DNA of 9,742 bases, taken from CAZONU01 sp965370045 (lineage in GTDB: Bacteria > Planctomycetota > SZUA-567 > JAKLDR01). Of the stretch, positions 1 to 5,260 are shown piece by piece (the stretch's first letter is position 1; each line of letters begins with the position of its first letter). Position numbers and translations under genes: made by a program. The notes under the pieces were generated by a model that saw only the letters and a list, made by a program, of their open reading frames with translations, was not told the DNA's origin and did no database searches. Location of the stretch: assembly GCA_965370045.1 (NCBI GenBank), contig CBDUSI010000147.1, positions 1 through 9,742 on the forward strand. Reading direction: 5' to 3'.

Positions 1-2
1 AT

Positions 3-35
3 GTACCGGAAGTCCGCCGAAGGCGGAAGCGGTAC
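3..35. repeat. nested inverted repeat (two-part hairpin)
   Basis: The outer arms GTACCG (3-8) and CGGTAC (30-35) enclose the inner arms TCCGCC (13-18) and GGCGGA (22-27), which have a GAA loop. The result is a two-part hairpin with an internal bulge. The right outer arm is also part of GGTAC-GT-GTACC (31-42), so the same bases could pair in another way. No T-tract follows, so it does not look like a simple terminator. It could be a REP-like element or a structured RNA; the function is unknown. Confidence 0.55.
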
Positions 36-93
36 GTGTACCCCGAATCGCGCGGTCGCAAACGCGGGAGAAGGCGCGGGAACATATCCGTCA

Positions 94-181
94 TCCCTGA
101 CTCAGGGCGTAGTCGCCATCCCTGGCGACGGCTCGCTTAAAGTCGCTCGCCGCTCCGGGCCGGCCCGTTCCTCCGGAACGG
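94..181. repeat. cluster of three further short hairpins
   Basis: Three perfect inverted repeats lie in 88 bases: CCCTGA-C-TCAGGG (94-106), GTCGCC-N6-GGCGAC (112-129) and CCGTTCC-TCC-GGAACGG (165-181). With the hairpin at 3-35 they make a run of four in a stretch without a convincing gene. None is followed by a T-tract. Short GC-rich palindromes arise by chance in GC-rich DNA, so each one alone is weak; the clustering is what stands out. Confidence 0.45.
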
Positions 182-195
182 TGCGTCCCTCCGCC

Positions 196-237
196 GATTC
201 CGCGTCCGTGTCCGCTGTGTCATCTGTGGTGAAATCG
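196..237. repeat. low-complexity motif like a dispersed intergenic repeat
   Basis: This stretch is built from repeated CCGYGT / CTGTGT / CTGTGG units and ends in TCATCTGTGGTGAAATC. From memory, it resembles the dispersed 'CTCTGTGTCCTCTGTGGTGAA'-type sequence found many times between genes in several environmental bacterial phyla. Only one copy is in this window, so repetition across the genome cannot be seen here. Confidence 0.35.
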
Positions 238-378
238 CGTGACGGCCCCGGCTAGGGCGGCTGTTGCACATGTGCACTCGCGGTTTCGGGCTGTTCGAAG
301 ATACTTCACGTGATTATCGGAAGCAATTGCCCTCCCGGTGCGTTGAAGAGAGTAATGGCCGCGATCGTCCTCTAACTT

Positions 379-406
379 GGCTTCTGCGGAAAGCTTAACA
401 GAAGCC
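379..406. promoter_or_regulatory. 8-bp inverted repeat over a promoter (possible operator)
   Basis: Perfect arms GGCTTCTG (379-386) and CAGAAGCC (399-406) are separated by 12 bases. The right arm covers the end of the candidate -35 box TTAACA (395-400) and the left arm lies just upstream, which is a suitable position for a repressor or activator site of the 72-residue gene. The regulator is unknown. It could also be a chance hairpin. Confidence 0.4.
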
Positions 407-424
407 CGGCGCACCGCCGATAGT
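395..424 (+). promoter_or_regulatory. sigma-A-like promoter for the gene at 498
   Basis: TTAACA (395-400; five of six matches to TTGACA) is followed after 18 bases by GATAGT (419-424; four of six matches to TATAAT). A start site near 431 would leave a leader of about 65 bases before the ATG at 498. Confidence 0.45.
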
Positions 425-497
425 ATTAGGGGCGAGGTACCGCGGGGAGCGGCTCAAGAGGTCCGCGCGGACGGTCAGGGCAAAGGAGGGCCCGAAG

Positions 498-716
498 ATG
501 AGCAGCAGACCAGCCAGCGAAGGAGCCGGAGGTCCGCCCGCGGCGGGCGCCCCCCGCACCGTGAGCTTCACCTACCTCGACTACCTGGAGCTCCGCGCCT
601 GGGAGTTCAGCAAGTTCCGCGAGATGCCGCCGATTACCGAGGAGGAGATCGCGGCGGTGGACTGGAAGGCGGTTCTCGGGAAGCTGACGGAACTCGCTGC
701 CCAGCCGGACGGCTAG
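498..716 (+). CDS. small acidic protein of unknown function (72 aa)
   Basis: I do not recognise this protein. The ATG at 498 is preceded by a near-perfect Shine-Dalgarno sequence, AAAGGAGGG, at 482-490 with 7 bases between, so it is very likely translated. Residues 1-20 are Gly/Ala/Pro/Ser-rich and probably disordered. Residues 21-68 form the likely folded part: an aromatic, acidic first helix (Tyr26, Tyr29, Trp35, Phe37, Phe40), a Pro-Pro turn at 44-45, the segment ITEEEIAAVDW (46-56) and a second helix. There are no cysteines, no signal peptide and no membrane segment, so it should be cytosolic. It stands alone between its own promoter (395-424) and a terminator hairpin (741-764). The conserved-looking aromatic/acidic core suggests a protein-protein interaction module or subunit, but that is inference. 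Confidence 0.75.
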   Translation: MSSRPASEGAGGPPAAGAPRTVSFTYLDYLELRAWEFSKFREMPPITEEEIAAVDWKAVLGKLTELAAQPDG

Positions 717-740
717 GCGCACCTCAAACTCGAACATTCG

Positions 741-770
741 GGGCCCCGGCACCAGCCGGGGTCCTTCTGT
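741..770 (+). terminator. intrinsic terminator after the 72-aa gene
   Basis: Arms GGGCCCCGGC (741-750) and GCCGGGGTCC (755-764) pair with a single G-U wobble around the loop ACCA. The weak T-tract TTCTGT follows. It lies 24 bases after the stop codon at 716. On the other strand no T-tract follows the hairpin, so it fits plus-strand transcription better; it may still help stop the converging operon that ends at 816. Confidence 0.65.
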
Positions 771-815
771 ATGGGAGGGATGGGTTCCATGCCGGGTGGG
801 GGCGAGGAGGGTCAG

Positions 816-1538
816 TTACGGGTGGTCGGCGCCCATGTCCATCTCGCGGACGCCGCGGCGCACCCGGCAAGCCTCCACGTTCTCGCGGAGTTCCTCCAGG
901 AGTTCGCCGGGCCGGTGCACCGCGTAGAAGGTGACCGTCGGCTGGCTCTTGTCGCTGGTCAGGGCGATGACGTGGCCCAGCCCGCAGAGGCGCATGAAGA
1001 TGGGCCGCTCCAGGCTCAGGTCCTTCACGCGATAGAGCTCCACCACCTCGTGATGGCGGGCGATTATCCCGGTGCGCAGCTTGATGCGCTCGCTGGTCAG
1101 CACGTACCGAATGGAGGAAGTCTTCAGCCATTTCCAGGCCACTGCGACGAAGGGGAAGACCAGAAGGACCAGTATCCAGTAGACCTTTGACGTGTGCGGT
1201 CCGAACTCCTCGGTGATGTACTCATCGAGATAGGCGTGGGCGAGCACCGGCACGGCCACGATGGCCGCGGTCACCAGGAACCAGCCCAGGAAGGGCTTGA
1301 GGTTCACGATCTGTGAAGGGTGCCCCTCCCAGACGCTGCGCTCGCCGGTCCCGGGAAGCTCGTCGGACGCCGGGCTCTCGAAGGGCGTCGGCTCGGAAGG
1401 GGGGTCGGTTTCGGGATCGGGTTCGGGAGCGGGCCTGGCGGCGGCCAGCTTCTTGCCGAGGGGGTAGGCGCAGCGCGGGCAGGCGTCGGCCTGGTCGCTG
1501 ACCTCCCGGCCGCACTCCGGGCAGTTGATCAGCGCCAC
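816..1538 (-). CDS. zinc-ribbon, two-TM, bacterial PH-domain (DUF304/bPH2) membrane protein
   Basis: This is a 240-residue membrane protein with three parts. Residues 6-23 are a zinc ribbon (Cys6-Cys9 and Cys20-Cys23 in CPEC/CPRC). Residues 34-65 are a Pro/Glu/Asp-rich linker. Residues 82-101 and 119-137 are two hydrophobic segments forming a membrane hairpin. Residues about 139-225 match a bacterial PH domain, with the typical SIRYVLTSERIKLRTGI strand pair and a VVELYRVKDLSLERP segment. The start is GTG at 1538, with AGGGG about 8 bases upstream, only 10 bases after the stop of the S24-domain gene, so the two are cotranscribed and probably coupled. Members of this PH family are commonly membrane-associated and mostly of unknown function. 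The zinc ribbon most likely binds a partner, possibly the S24-domain protein (inference). Confidence 0.85.
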   Translation of the reverse strand: MALINCPECGREVSDQADACPRCAYPLGKKLAAARPAPEPDPETDPPSEPTPFESPASDELPGTGERSVWEGHPSQIVNLKPFLGWFLVTAAIVAVPVLAHAYLDEYITEEFGPHTSKVYWILVLLVFPFVAVAWKWLKTSSIRYVLTSERIKLRTGIIARHHEVVELYRVKDLSLERPIFMRLCGLGHVIALTSDKSQPTVTFYAVHRPGELLEELRENVEACRVRRGVREMDMGADHP

Positions 1539-1548
1539 GCGGACGCCC

Positions 1549-2688
1549 CTACTCGGCGGCGGCGCCGGCCGTGGATGTCTCTGCCTCCTGGGGCACGCGG
1601 ACCAGCACCCGGCCGAAGAGCACGGCCACCACCGCGTGCATCCGCTGGGGCGGCTCGGCCAGCACCACCGCGGGCAGGGCCAGTTGGGGGTTGATGGAGT
1701 GCAGCTGGTGCTCCGCGCCGCGCTGGACGTAGCGCTTGAATACCCACTTGCCGTCGGCCAGTTGGGCCAGCACCAGGTCGCCGTTGCGCGGGGCTATCGA
1801 GCGGCTGACTAACAGGCTTTGACCCTCGCTGGCCAGCGGGGCCATGCTGTCGTCGTTGACCTGCGCGGCGTAGCAGTCGGGCACCGCGATGGTCCGGCCG
1901 GCGTTCTCGGAGATCTGGCCCCTGAAGGCGCCGGCCTCGCCGCGGGACTCGAAGCTCTGGTCGTCCACCGGCTGGGGGTAGAAGCTCACTGTGTCATCGC
2001 CGCCCGCCTCCGCGGCGCCGGCGCTGACCGCCTGGCCCAGCTCGGCCATCGCCCGACGGTTCTTCTCGGCGAGGTCGGCCATGGCGATCCTGAGGCTCTT
2101 GGTCAGTCCCGCGCGGCCGACCATGTTCTCCTCGGCGGCGTCGGCCATGGCCGTCTTGAGTTCCTCGCGGAACTCGTTGAGGGACGCCTCGCTGGAGCTG
2201 GCCGACGCGGTGGGCAGGCTGCCCAGCCCGGCCAGCGCCGAGCCGATCTCCTCGCGGAGCCCGGCCAGCGCCGAGCCGATCTCCTGGCGGAGCCCGGCCA
2301 GCGCGGTGCGGACCTCGTCGCGGAGGCCGGTCGGCTCGGGCCTGATGACCTCGGTGATCTGGGCGGGCGCGGGGGTGCTGGTCGCCGCCAGGGTCTCGGC
2401 GAAGCGGGTCAGGGCGGTCTTGATCTCCTCGCGGAACTCGGCCAGCGCGGGGCGCACGTCGCCGCCGCCGCCGTCGCCGGCAGCGTGGGCCGCGGGTGCC
2501 GGGGCTCCGCCCGACTCGCGGACCGCCTCGGCCAGTTCGGCCAGGCCCCGCCTGGTCTCCCCGACCAGCCATTCGGCGCTGGGAGCCGCTTTAGGGTCGA
2601 CCTCGAAGGCCGGCTCGGCCAGCGCTCCGGGCTCGGCCTCGGCGTGCCAGCGGTCAAGCAGCGTGTCGATCTTGTCGGTCCAGGACAT
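1549..2688 (-). CDS. S24 (LexA/UmuD-like) Ser-Lys domain protein with repeat-rich helical N-terminus
   Basis: The protein has 379 residues. The C-terminal part (about 254-364) reads as an S24 peptidase fold of the LexA/UmuD type: Ser281 in NDDSMAP, a central RNGDLVLAQL strand, then Lys318 in WVFKRY. Ser and Lys are 37 residues apart, the same spacing as Ser119/Lys156 in E. coli LexA and Ser60/Lys97 in UmuD. No helix-turn-helix is visible, unlike in repressors. Residues 40-225 are mostly Ala/Glu/Leu/Arg-rich helix with five copies of a (L/F)R(E/D)E(I/L/V)xxA(L/M)-like motif at 85, 122, 133, 144 and 173. Possible Ala-Gly autocleavage sites are 252-253 and 263-264, but both lie closer to Ser281 than in LexA. 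A signal peptidase is less likely because there is no N-terminal membrane segment. The ATG at 2688 follows an AGGGGGG ribosome site and a promoter at 2725-2752. It is the first gene of the operon with the PH-domain protein. Confidence 0.8.
   Translation of the reverse strand: MSWTDKIDTLLDRWHAEAEPGALAEPAFEVDPKAAPSAEWLVGETRRGLAELAEAVRESGGAPAPAAHAAGDGGGGDVRPALAEFREEIKTALTRFAETLAATSTPAPAQITEVIRPEPTGLRDEVRTALAGLRQEIGSALAGLREEIGSALAGLGSLPTASASSSEASLNEFREELKTAMADAAEENMVGRAGLTKSLRIAMADLAEKNRRAMAELGQAVSAGAAEAGGDDTVSFYPQPVDDQSFESRGEAGAFRGQISENAGRTIAVPDCYAAQVNDDSMAPLASEGQSLLVSRSIAPRNGDLVLAQLADGKWVFKRYVQRGAEHQLHSINPQLALPAVVLAEPPQRMHAVVAVLFGRVLVRVPQEAETSTAGAAAE
2227..2325 (-). repeat. three tandem 33-bp repeats (11-aa units) within the S24-domain gene
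   Basis: Residues 122-154 are three 11-residue units: LRDEVRTALAG, LRQEIGSALAG and LREEIGSALAG. At DNA level the last two are almost identical (33-bp period), which implies recent duplication. An 11-residue period fits a hendecad coiled coil or a membrane- or surface-lying amphipathic helix. Diverged single units occur at residues 85-93 and 173-181. Confidence 0.85.
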
Positions 2689-2724
2689 CTCGGCGCCCCC
2701 CTATCTTCGCCCAGCGGTCGCGCT

Positions 2725-2752
2725 ATTGTCCCATCGCCGGCCGCGCCGTCAA
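2725..2752 (-). promoter_or_regulatory. sigma-A-like promoter for the S24/PH operon
   Basis: Read on the minus strand, TTGACG (2752-2747) is followed after 16 bases by GACAAT (2730-2725). This gives five and four of six matches to the consensus boxes. It lies about 37 bases before the ATG at 2688. An 11-bp palindrome GACAC-C-GTGTC (2777-2787) sits about 25 bases upstream of the -35 box. Confidence 0.6.
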
Positions 2753-2792
2753 GGGCAGGGCCGGTCTCTTGCGCGTGACACCGTGTCCCCAA

Positions 2793-2833
2793 TGGTCCAC
2801 CGGGGGGACCACTGGACCACGGGTCTACGGACC
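2793..2833. promoter_or_regulatory. cluster of GGTCC/GGACC half-sites between divergent genes
   Basis: TGGTCC (2793-2798) and GGACCA (2806-2811) form a perfect inverted repeat around 7 bases. Further half-sites follow: GGACCA at 2814-2819, GGTC at 2822-2825 and GGACC at 2829-2833. The cluster lies between the promoter of the S24 operon and the zinc-finger gene, a typical place for a shared operator. No binding protein can be named from the sequence. Confidence 0.4.
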
Positions 2834-2921
2834 TGCGTTTTTCGCACGATTCTACCGAAAATCCGGCACTGCTTGCGGACGAACGGAGTATATCCTGATG
2901 GGGGCACGGAGGAGACTCTTT

Positions 2922-3146
2922 ATGGACTGTCGGCGGGCCACCGAGCTGATCAGCGCGGCCGCGCTCGGCGAGCTGCGGGGCGCGCGCCGCGCCGGCTTCC
3001 AAAAGCACGTCTCGACCTGCCGCCGCTGCCGGACGGAACTGGCCCGCACCCGCTGGACGCTCCGCCTGGTCGACGCGCTGATGAGCGCCTTCGCGCGCCC
3101 GGGGCCGGGCAAGCGCCGGCCGAAGTCCCACCGCATGGTGGTCTGA
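2922..3146 (+). CDS. small zinc-finger protein of the anti-sigma (HC2) type
   Basis: This is a 74-residue protein whose ATG at 2922 follows GGAGGAG (2908-2914) with 7 bases between. The frame extends upstream to 2769 without a ribosome site, so 2922 is the clear start. Cys3, His29, Cys33 and Cys36 (C...HxxxCxxC within MDCRRATEL...HVSTCRRC) match the zinc-binding anti-sigma/HC2 motif. These proteins normally bind an ECF sigma factor and release it on a redox or envelope signal. This copy has no membrane segment and no sigma factor gene beside it. Its last 20 residues are Arg/Lys/Pro-rich. It is divergent from the S24/PH operon across 233 bases. A TATATCCT sequence (2889-2896) could be a -10 box, but no good -35 box lies at the right distance. 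The family assignment is good; the role is unknown. Confidence 0.75.
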   Translation: MDCRRATELISAAALGELRGARRAGFQKHVSTCRRCRTELARTRWTLRLVDALMSAFARPGPGKRRPKSHRMVV

Positions 3147-3228
3147 GCACCGCCGCCAAGGGGCGACATCGTCGTCCTCACCGTGGCCAAGAGGTTCTGA
3201 GGGGCGACTCCCCTACCCCGCCGGGCGC

Positions 3229-3257
3229 TTGACCTTTCCTGGAATATGGGCTAGGCT
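3229..3257 (+). promoter_or_regulatory. sigma-A-like promoter for the gene at 3284
   Basis: TTGACC (3229-3234) is followed after exactly 17 bases by TAGGCT (3252-3257). A start near 3264 would put the Shine-Dalgarno GAGAGGAAGG at the very 5' end of the message, ahead of the GTG at 3284. This is one of the best promoters in the window. Confidence 0.7.
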
Positions 3258-3283
3258 GTAACTGGAGAGGAAGGTTCGCTATC

Positions 3284-4204
3284 GTGGCTCCGGGATCCCG
3301 CAATGGTCACGGCCGTTCGCGCTGGCTGCGGAGGATCGGCATGTGGCTGGTCGGAGCGCTGGTCCTTGGGCTTTCCGGTTTCCTGTGCGGTCCCCGTGTT
3401 GTGGGTTGGTGCTGCGTCCGCTGGGTTCTCATGCAGGATTACGACTGCAACAAAATGACCCACATATTGATGGGGCCGTCGGACCTGGGCGTCCCATCCG
3501 GCGAACAGTTGGTGGAACTCATGGACAGTGAGAGGGCGGAGGTGCGCCGAGCCGCGGCTATCGTGATCGCTTATGACCCGCAGCGAGTCACTCCTTCCAT
3601 GATAGAGCCGTTCTACCGCGACGAGGACGGTACCGTGGGGGATTTCTGCCTGTATGCCGGGGCTAAGCTGGGAGAGCGGGATTGCGTGTTGGCACTCGAC
3701 GAATTGATGCGGTCCGCGGATTCGGGCTCTGGGGAATACCACATGCGCGCTCGCATTCTCGTGCAAGGGTGCTTTAGGGAAGCTGGAGACGACATAGTCC
3801 GAAGATTCGACACTACGACGGACGAGCGAACGCGGTTGCTCCTGGTTGGTCGACTGCAACGCTTGCTGTGCGAGAACGGTTTTGTCGCGGACCGGGGCGT
3901 GCTGATTGAGGGAGAGTTCATCAGGTGCGGCGGGCCGGATTCCAGTCCGGGGAAAGAGAAGCTGGAGAAGCTGTTCAAGGAACTGGTCCGCATCTGGGGC
4001 CTGAAGAGGAGTGAGTATCGTTCCGTTCAGGACTTCCGACCGGGTGATCGCTTGACCAAGGCCGGTCCGGAGCAAGAACCTTTCGGAATCGGGCGCAGGC
4101 TCGTCGGCATGTTCCTCCTCGGGCTGGTGGGACTTTGGTCGCTGCTCTTCTGGGGCGTCGTGCTACTGAAGCCGGCGATGGCACGTCTGCGCGTCAGACG
4201 ATAG
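3284..4204 (+). CDS. two-TM protein of unknown function with HEAT-like middle
   Basis: I do not recognise this 306-residue protein. The GTG start follows GAGAGGAAGG with about 9 bases between, behind a strong promoter. A positively charged N-terminus precedes a membrane segment at about 17-36, and a second membrane segment lies at about 272-296, followed by a basic tail, so the roughly 230-residue middle is held between two anchors. Residues 74-131 look like two degenerate HEAT-type helical repeats (LVELMDSERAEVRRAAAIV and a similar later unit). The rest of the middle is mixed charged helix, with Cys at 122, 134, 163, 196 and 215. Its bases are visibly less GC-rich and its third positions less biased than in the neighbours, which may mean later acquisition. 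Its 3' end overlaps the convergent gene by 11 bases. A scaffold or sensor role is possible but unproven. Confidence 0.7.
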   Translation: MAPGSRNGHGRSRWLRRIGMWLVGALVLGLSGFLCGPRVVGWCCVRWVLMQDYDCNKMTHILMGPSDLGVPSGEQLVELMDSERAEVRRAAAIVIAYDPQRVTPSMIEPFYRDEDGTVGDFCLYAGAKLGERDCVLALDELMRSADSGSGEYHMRARILVQGCFREAGDDIVRRFDTTTDERTRLLLVGRLQRLLCENGFVADRGVLIEGEFIRCGGPDSSPGKEKLEKLFKELVRIWGLKRSEYRSVQDFRPGDRLTKAGPEQEPFGIGRRLVGMFLLGLVGLWSLLFWGVVLLKPAMARLRVRR

Positions 4205-4799
4205 TACGCCTCCCTCGCAGACACCCCGGCACTCCCCCGCCCCGGGCCACGAGTTCCGTGGCCGCTTCTTCGTAGCGCCGGACGTGCTCGGCTTGTCGCG
4301 CGAAGCCGGAGCATATCTGCTCCCCTCCCAATTCCGGGCAGCCGTCGCATTCGCGGAGCTTGCGCTTCCTGCGCATCCTGAAATACATCCACCAGAAGGC
4401 GACCAGCGCGGCCAGCCTGACCAGTCCCGCGGGGGCGCTCACGAAGAGAGTCACGTAAGCCCCGACGACGATGAAACCTCCCCCGTTCATGCGCAACAGG
4501 TCGCGGAGCGTTCTTGGAAGCCGCTTGTATAGCGGCGGCAGCGAGAGCCCCAGCACCAACGCCAGCGTGCCGAGATAGGCAACCAGAAACGCTTCCGACG
4601 TCGGGGTGAAGACCGCCATCGCGGCGGCGGCGAGAAGTACCCCGCCCCACGCGCAGGCGCAGCTCCGGCATACGTGCAGCCGCCCCAGGCGGAGGACGTC
4701 CTCCCGGAAGCGGCCGCAGAGCGGCTTGTGAGCCCAGTTGAAGCTCCAGGCGCTCCGCAGCCAGAGGAGCTTCAGGCCCAGGCGGGTTACGAAGTTCAC
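4194..4799 (-). CDS. Cys/His-rich multi-TM membrane protein of unknown function
   Basis: A 201-residue protein. Residues 24-49 carry a possible metal site, HKPLC (His24, Cys28) and VCRSCAC (Cys44, Cys47, Cys49), directly before the first membrane segment; this is loosely like the CH...CaRC opening of DUF2085 membrane proteins. Membrane segments are at about 51-63, 70-89, 108-125 and 127-140. A basic stretch (RMRRKRK, 141-147) is followed by a second Cys cluster, CDGCPEL...CSGF (Cys151, 154, 163), and a charged helix ending near 185. The GTG start at 4799 overlaps the TGA of the YbjQ gene by 4 bases (GTGA), so the two are translationally coupled. The two Cys clusters, probably on the same side of the membrane, suggest metal or redox chemistry; this is inference, and the DUF2085 likeness is weak. 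Confidence 0.75.
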   Translation of the reverse strand: MNFVTRLGLKLLWLRSAWSFNWAHKPLCGRFREDVLRLGRLHVCRSCACAWGGVLLAAAAMAVFTPTSEAFLVAYLGTLALVLGLSLPPLYKRLPRTLRDLLRMNGGGFIVVGAYVTLFVSAPAGLVRLAALVAFWWMYFRMRRKRKLRECDGCPELGGEQICSGFARQAEHVRRYEEAATELVARGGGVPGCLRGRRTIV

Positions 4800-5260
4800 T
4801 GCGGGCCCTTCGTTCCCTTCTCCATGTTCTCCTCCATGTCCGCCAGGATGTTGCCGATGGCCCCGGTGGGCACGTAGTTGATCACCGGCTTGATGATCAC
4901 CGCGGTGCCGTGGACCACCACTTGGCTGGCGCCCTGCTGCGCGCCGGTGAGTTCGAACTCCACGTTGATGATCCCGTTGGTCCTGAGCCGCGCGGCCATG
5001 GAGAGCATCCGGTCGACCGCCCGCTGGCGGGACTCGTCGCCCAGCTCGGTGTAGGACGACAGCTCCCCGCCGGTCATGTGCTTGCAGCCCATCAGGCAGT
5101 CCTGGCCCATGTCCTTGGCGCGGACGGAGATGCCCCAGACCATGCCTTTGTACTCCATGATCTCGTAGCCGTCGAAGCCGTCGGCGCCGGTGAGGATTAC
5201 CTTCCCGCCGGTGATCTCCGGGCGGGTGCCGGCCAGAAGATCGTTCCTGCGAACCATCAT
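4796..5260 (-). CDS. YbjQ/UPF0145 (DUF74) family protein
   Basis: The 154-residue protein carries the YbjQ fold at about 22-124. It opens with VILTGADGFDGYEIMEYKGMV, then has the middle helix-loop segment with the Gly/Tyr pattern (GGELSSYTELGDESRQRAV), then RLRTNGIINVEFEL, and closes with VVVHGTAV. E. coli YbjQ is about 107 residues, so this one has a short leader and a C-terminal tail of about 30 residues that is acidic and helical. The family forms ring-like oligomers and is often annotated as heavy-metal binding, without a proven role. Cys55 and Cys59 (CLMGC) are extra candidate ligands. The ATG at 5260 overlaps the upstream TGA (ATGA), but AAGGGAGG sits only 1 base away, so the adjacent ATG at 5257 (4-base spacing) may be the true start. 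The frame's further upstream extension to 5443 lies inside the preceding gene and is rejected. Confidence 0.9.
   Translation of the reverse strand: MMVRRNDLLAGTRPEITGGKVILTGADGFDGYEIMEYKGMVWGISVRAKDMGQDCLMGCKHMTGGELSSYTELGDESRQRAVDRMLSMAARLRTNGIINVEFELTGAQQGASQVVVHGTAVIIKPVINYVPTGAIGNILADMEENMEKGTKGPQ

Larger units (their letters stand above)
1..497. other. gene-poor region with structured DNA
   Basis: No convincing gene is present in these 497 bases. The frame open from 1 to 255 (+) begins at the first base, has no visible ribosome binding site, and translates to Ser/Gly/Arg/Ala-rich low complexity running through all the hairpins. The region holds the inverted repeats at 3-35 and 94-181, the motif at 196-237, a perfect 12-bp palindrome TGCACATGTGCA at 265-276 that could be an operator, and the promoter with inverted repeat at 379-424. 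A second, weaker promoter-like pair is TTGCCC (327-332) with AGTAAT (351-356), 18 bases apart. Confidence 0.5.

Noticed and set aside
1..255. 84-residue plus-strand open frame from the first base
   Set aside because: No ribosome site, low-complexity Ser/Gly/Arg/Ala translation, and it runs through every hairpin in the region.
773..802. G-quadruplex motif (four GGG runs with loops of 1, 2 and 9 bases)
   Set aside because: Such runs are frequent by chance in GC-rich DNA and nothing in the position supports a role.
377..934. 185-residue plus-strand frame
   Set aside because: Arg/Gly/Pro-rich shadow that overlaps the well-supported 72-residue gene and its terminator in another frame.
1549..1930. 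Type I signal peptidase (S26) reading of the Ser-Lys domain
   Set aside because: No N-terminal membrane segment, and the Ser-Lys spacing and surrounding pattern fit S24 better.
1819..2778. 319-residue plus-strand frame
   Set aside because: Antisense shadow of the S24-domain gene; repetitive Gly/Ala/Arg-rich translation without a start signal.
3200..3214. Hairpin AGGGG-CGACT-CCCCT as terminator of the zinc-finger gene
   Set aside because: Only a 5-bp stem and no T-tract follows.
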